The notes under the pieces are model-generated. The model was not told the DNA's origin and searched no databases. It saw only the letters and a program-made list of their open reading frames with translations. Shown in pieces: positions 19,911-20,612 of a stretch of DNA of 20,612 nucleotides; the stretch's first letter is position 1; every line of letters begins with the position of its first letter. Source of the DNA: a virus. Both the position numbers and the translations under genes were made by a program. The DNA lies in IMG/VR virus record IMGVR_UViG_3300020159_001020, positions 1 to 20,612 of that record, one strand, 5' to 3'.

Positions 19911-20612
19911 TTATACCATGATAAATGGCATTGGTGCAATATAGTCGTTTGCACTGTCTTTCATTTTTTCATCTAAATCTGAATCATAGCTTTGTAAACT
20001 TTGGATCATACGCAAACTTAGTAATGTAGCACTTACTAAATCGTCTGTTTCTCCAAGTTTGGCAGCAAAACCAGCCCCAGATGCCACAAACGTTTTAAGC
20101 TCGCTAATCAAGTTTTTGCTGTTAATTGTCATTTTCTTATTTTCTATAAGATTCTTCAACTTGGCACAAACAGTAATTTTACTCTTATTTGTTGTGGTAA
20201 ATCCCTTGCGATGAATACGTGCTTGCCCTACTTTTACTGGTTGACTTAGGAAAACTCCACGTATATTTTCTTCGCCAATTTCGCCAATGACAACCAGAGC
20301 AGCTTCACCTAGTGTGTTGTTTTCTACGCTGTAATAGATATCATTTTGCGTACCTATTGTGTCGTATATGTATTCGCAAATTTCTTTAAGAATCGCAATT
20401 TGACGCTGTATTGGTGTTTTGTTATGTTGCCATTCTCCAACTTGCACCATCGACGGTAACTCAAATATTTGTATAGCTGCAGGATCTCCACCTGTGCCCA
20501 AACTGGGATCTAGTCCAACTACGTATGTTCGACCTCTCTGAGGTTTTTGGAACCAACGTACTTGTCCTTGGCGTTCAATCGGATCTTGGCCTTCTAACTC
20601 CGATAGTATCAT
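19911..20612 (-). CDS. 17: Terminase large subunit (gp17-like), C-terminal nuclease domain, partial
   Basis: 233 codons visible; the frame runs off the right edge of the window, so the methionine at 20612 is probably internal and the N-terminal ATPase is missing. The RNase H-fold nuclease of T4 gp17 is recognisable: first acidic site in VVGLDPSLGTGGD (Asp35), second in YYSVENNTLGE (Glu97), third in GETDDLVSA (Asp190/191), corresponding to the Asp-Glu-Asp metal triad that cuts concatemeric DNA during headful packaging. FTTTNKSKITVCAKLKNLIE between the sites is also typical. Downstream, 18 bases separate it from the 480-aa gene. Confidence 0.9.
   Translation of the reverse strand: MILSELEGQDPIERQGQVRWFQKPQRGRTYVVGLDPSLGTGGDPAAIQIFELPSMVQVGEWQHNKTPIQRQIAILKEICEYIYDTIGTQNDIYYSVENNTLGEAALVVIGEIGEENIRGVFLSQPVKVGQARIHRKGFTTTNKSKITVCAKLKNLIENKKMTINSKNLISELKTFVASGAGFAAKLGETDDLVSATLLSLRMIQSLQSYDSDLDEKMKDSANDYIAPMPFIMV

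Noticed and set aside
1-20612. CRISPR arrays, insertion sequences or long direct repeats
   Set aside because: No regularly spaced repeats, transposase-like frames or terminal inverted repeats were seen on reading through the window.

Overview
The window looks like part of the genome of a T4-type tailed phage (myovirus), probably marine. The T4 core genes support this: the C-terminal nuclease domain of a gp17-type terminase large subunit, gp32 single-stranded DNA-binding protein, UvsX recombinase and UvsY mediator. Further support comes from an AT-rich sequence, tightly overlapping genes, a phage-encoded tRNA with its CCA end, and TATAAATA-like late promoter motifs. The marine assignment and the host are inference; nothing in the window names the host.

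Region 1 (1-8242, + strand) is one gapless sugar-biosynthesis operon that begins upstream of the window. In order it encodes the C-terminus of a DegT/RfbH-like PLP enzyme, a NeuB-like sialic-acid-synthase homologue with an SAF domain, an acetolactate-synthase-like ThDP enzyme, an FkbM methyltransferase with an extra N-terminal Rossmann-like part, a nucleotide-sugar epimerase-like protein lacking the usual YxxxK lysine, two classical SDRs, a zinc-ribbon methyltransferase and an RmlB-like 4,6-dehydratase. From 1321 on, neighbouring genes overlap by 1-17 bases or are one base apart. A strong hairpin just past the last stop, inside the convergent gene, probably ends the transcript. RfbH-type enzyme plus ThDP carboligase plus reductases recalls yersiniose-type branched-sugar synthesis, here combined with NeuB-type chemistry.

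Region 2 (8226-9617, - strand) is a small accessory operon headed by a tRNA with anticodon CAU. It is followed by a 61-aa protein, a MazG-like pyrophosphohydrolase, a small membrane protein and a DUF2452-like protein. A perfect-consensus sigma70 promoter (TTGACA, 17-base spacer, TATAAT) lies immediately upstream of the tRNA, and a perfect TATAAATA lies further upstream. Region 3 (about 9620-10030) is a divergent control region feeding a small + strand gene of 57 codons and perhaps a 30-codon ORF.

Region 4 (10004-20612, - strand) reads leftward from the terminase: terminase, a 480-aa unknown protein, a GT10-like glycosyltransferase, an SGNH hydrolase, then gp32 with its own promoter, a 270-aa unknown protein, a radical SAM/SPASM-like protein, UvsX, a 74-aa acidic protein, UvsY, an 84-aa unknown protein, a methyltransferase, and a fusion of a nucleotidylyltransferase to a ManC-type cupin. 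Recombination genes and carbohydrate-modifying genes are therefore interleaved. The most unusual points are the composite sugar pathway, the radical SAM plus 270-aa pair wedged between uvsX and gene 32, the nucleotidylyltransferase-cupin fusion, and transcription signals buried inside coding sequence.
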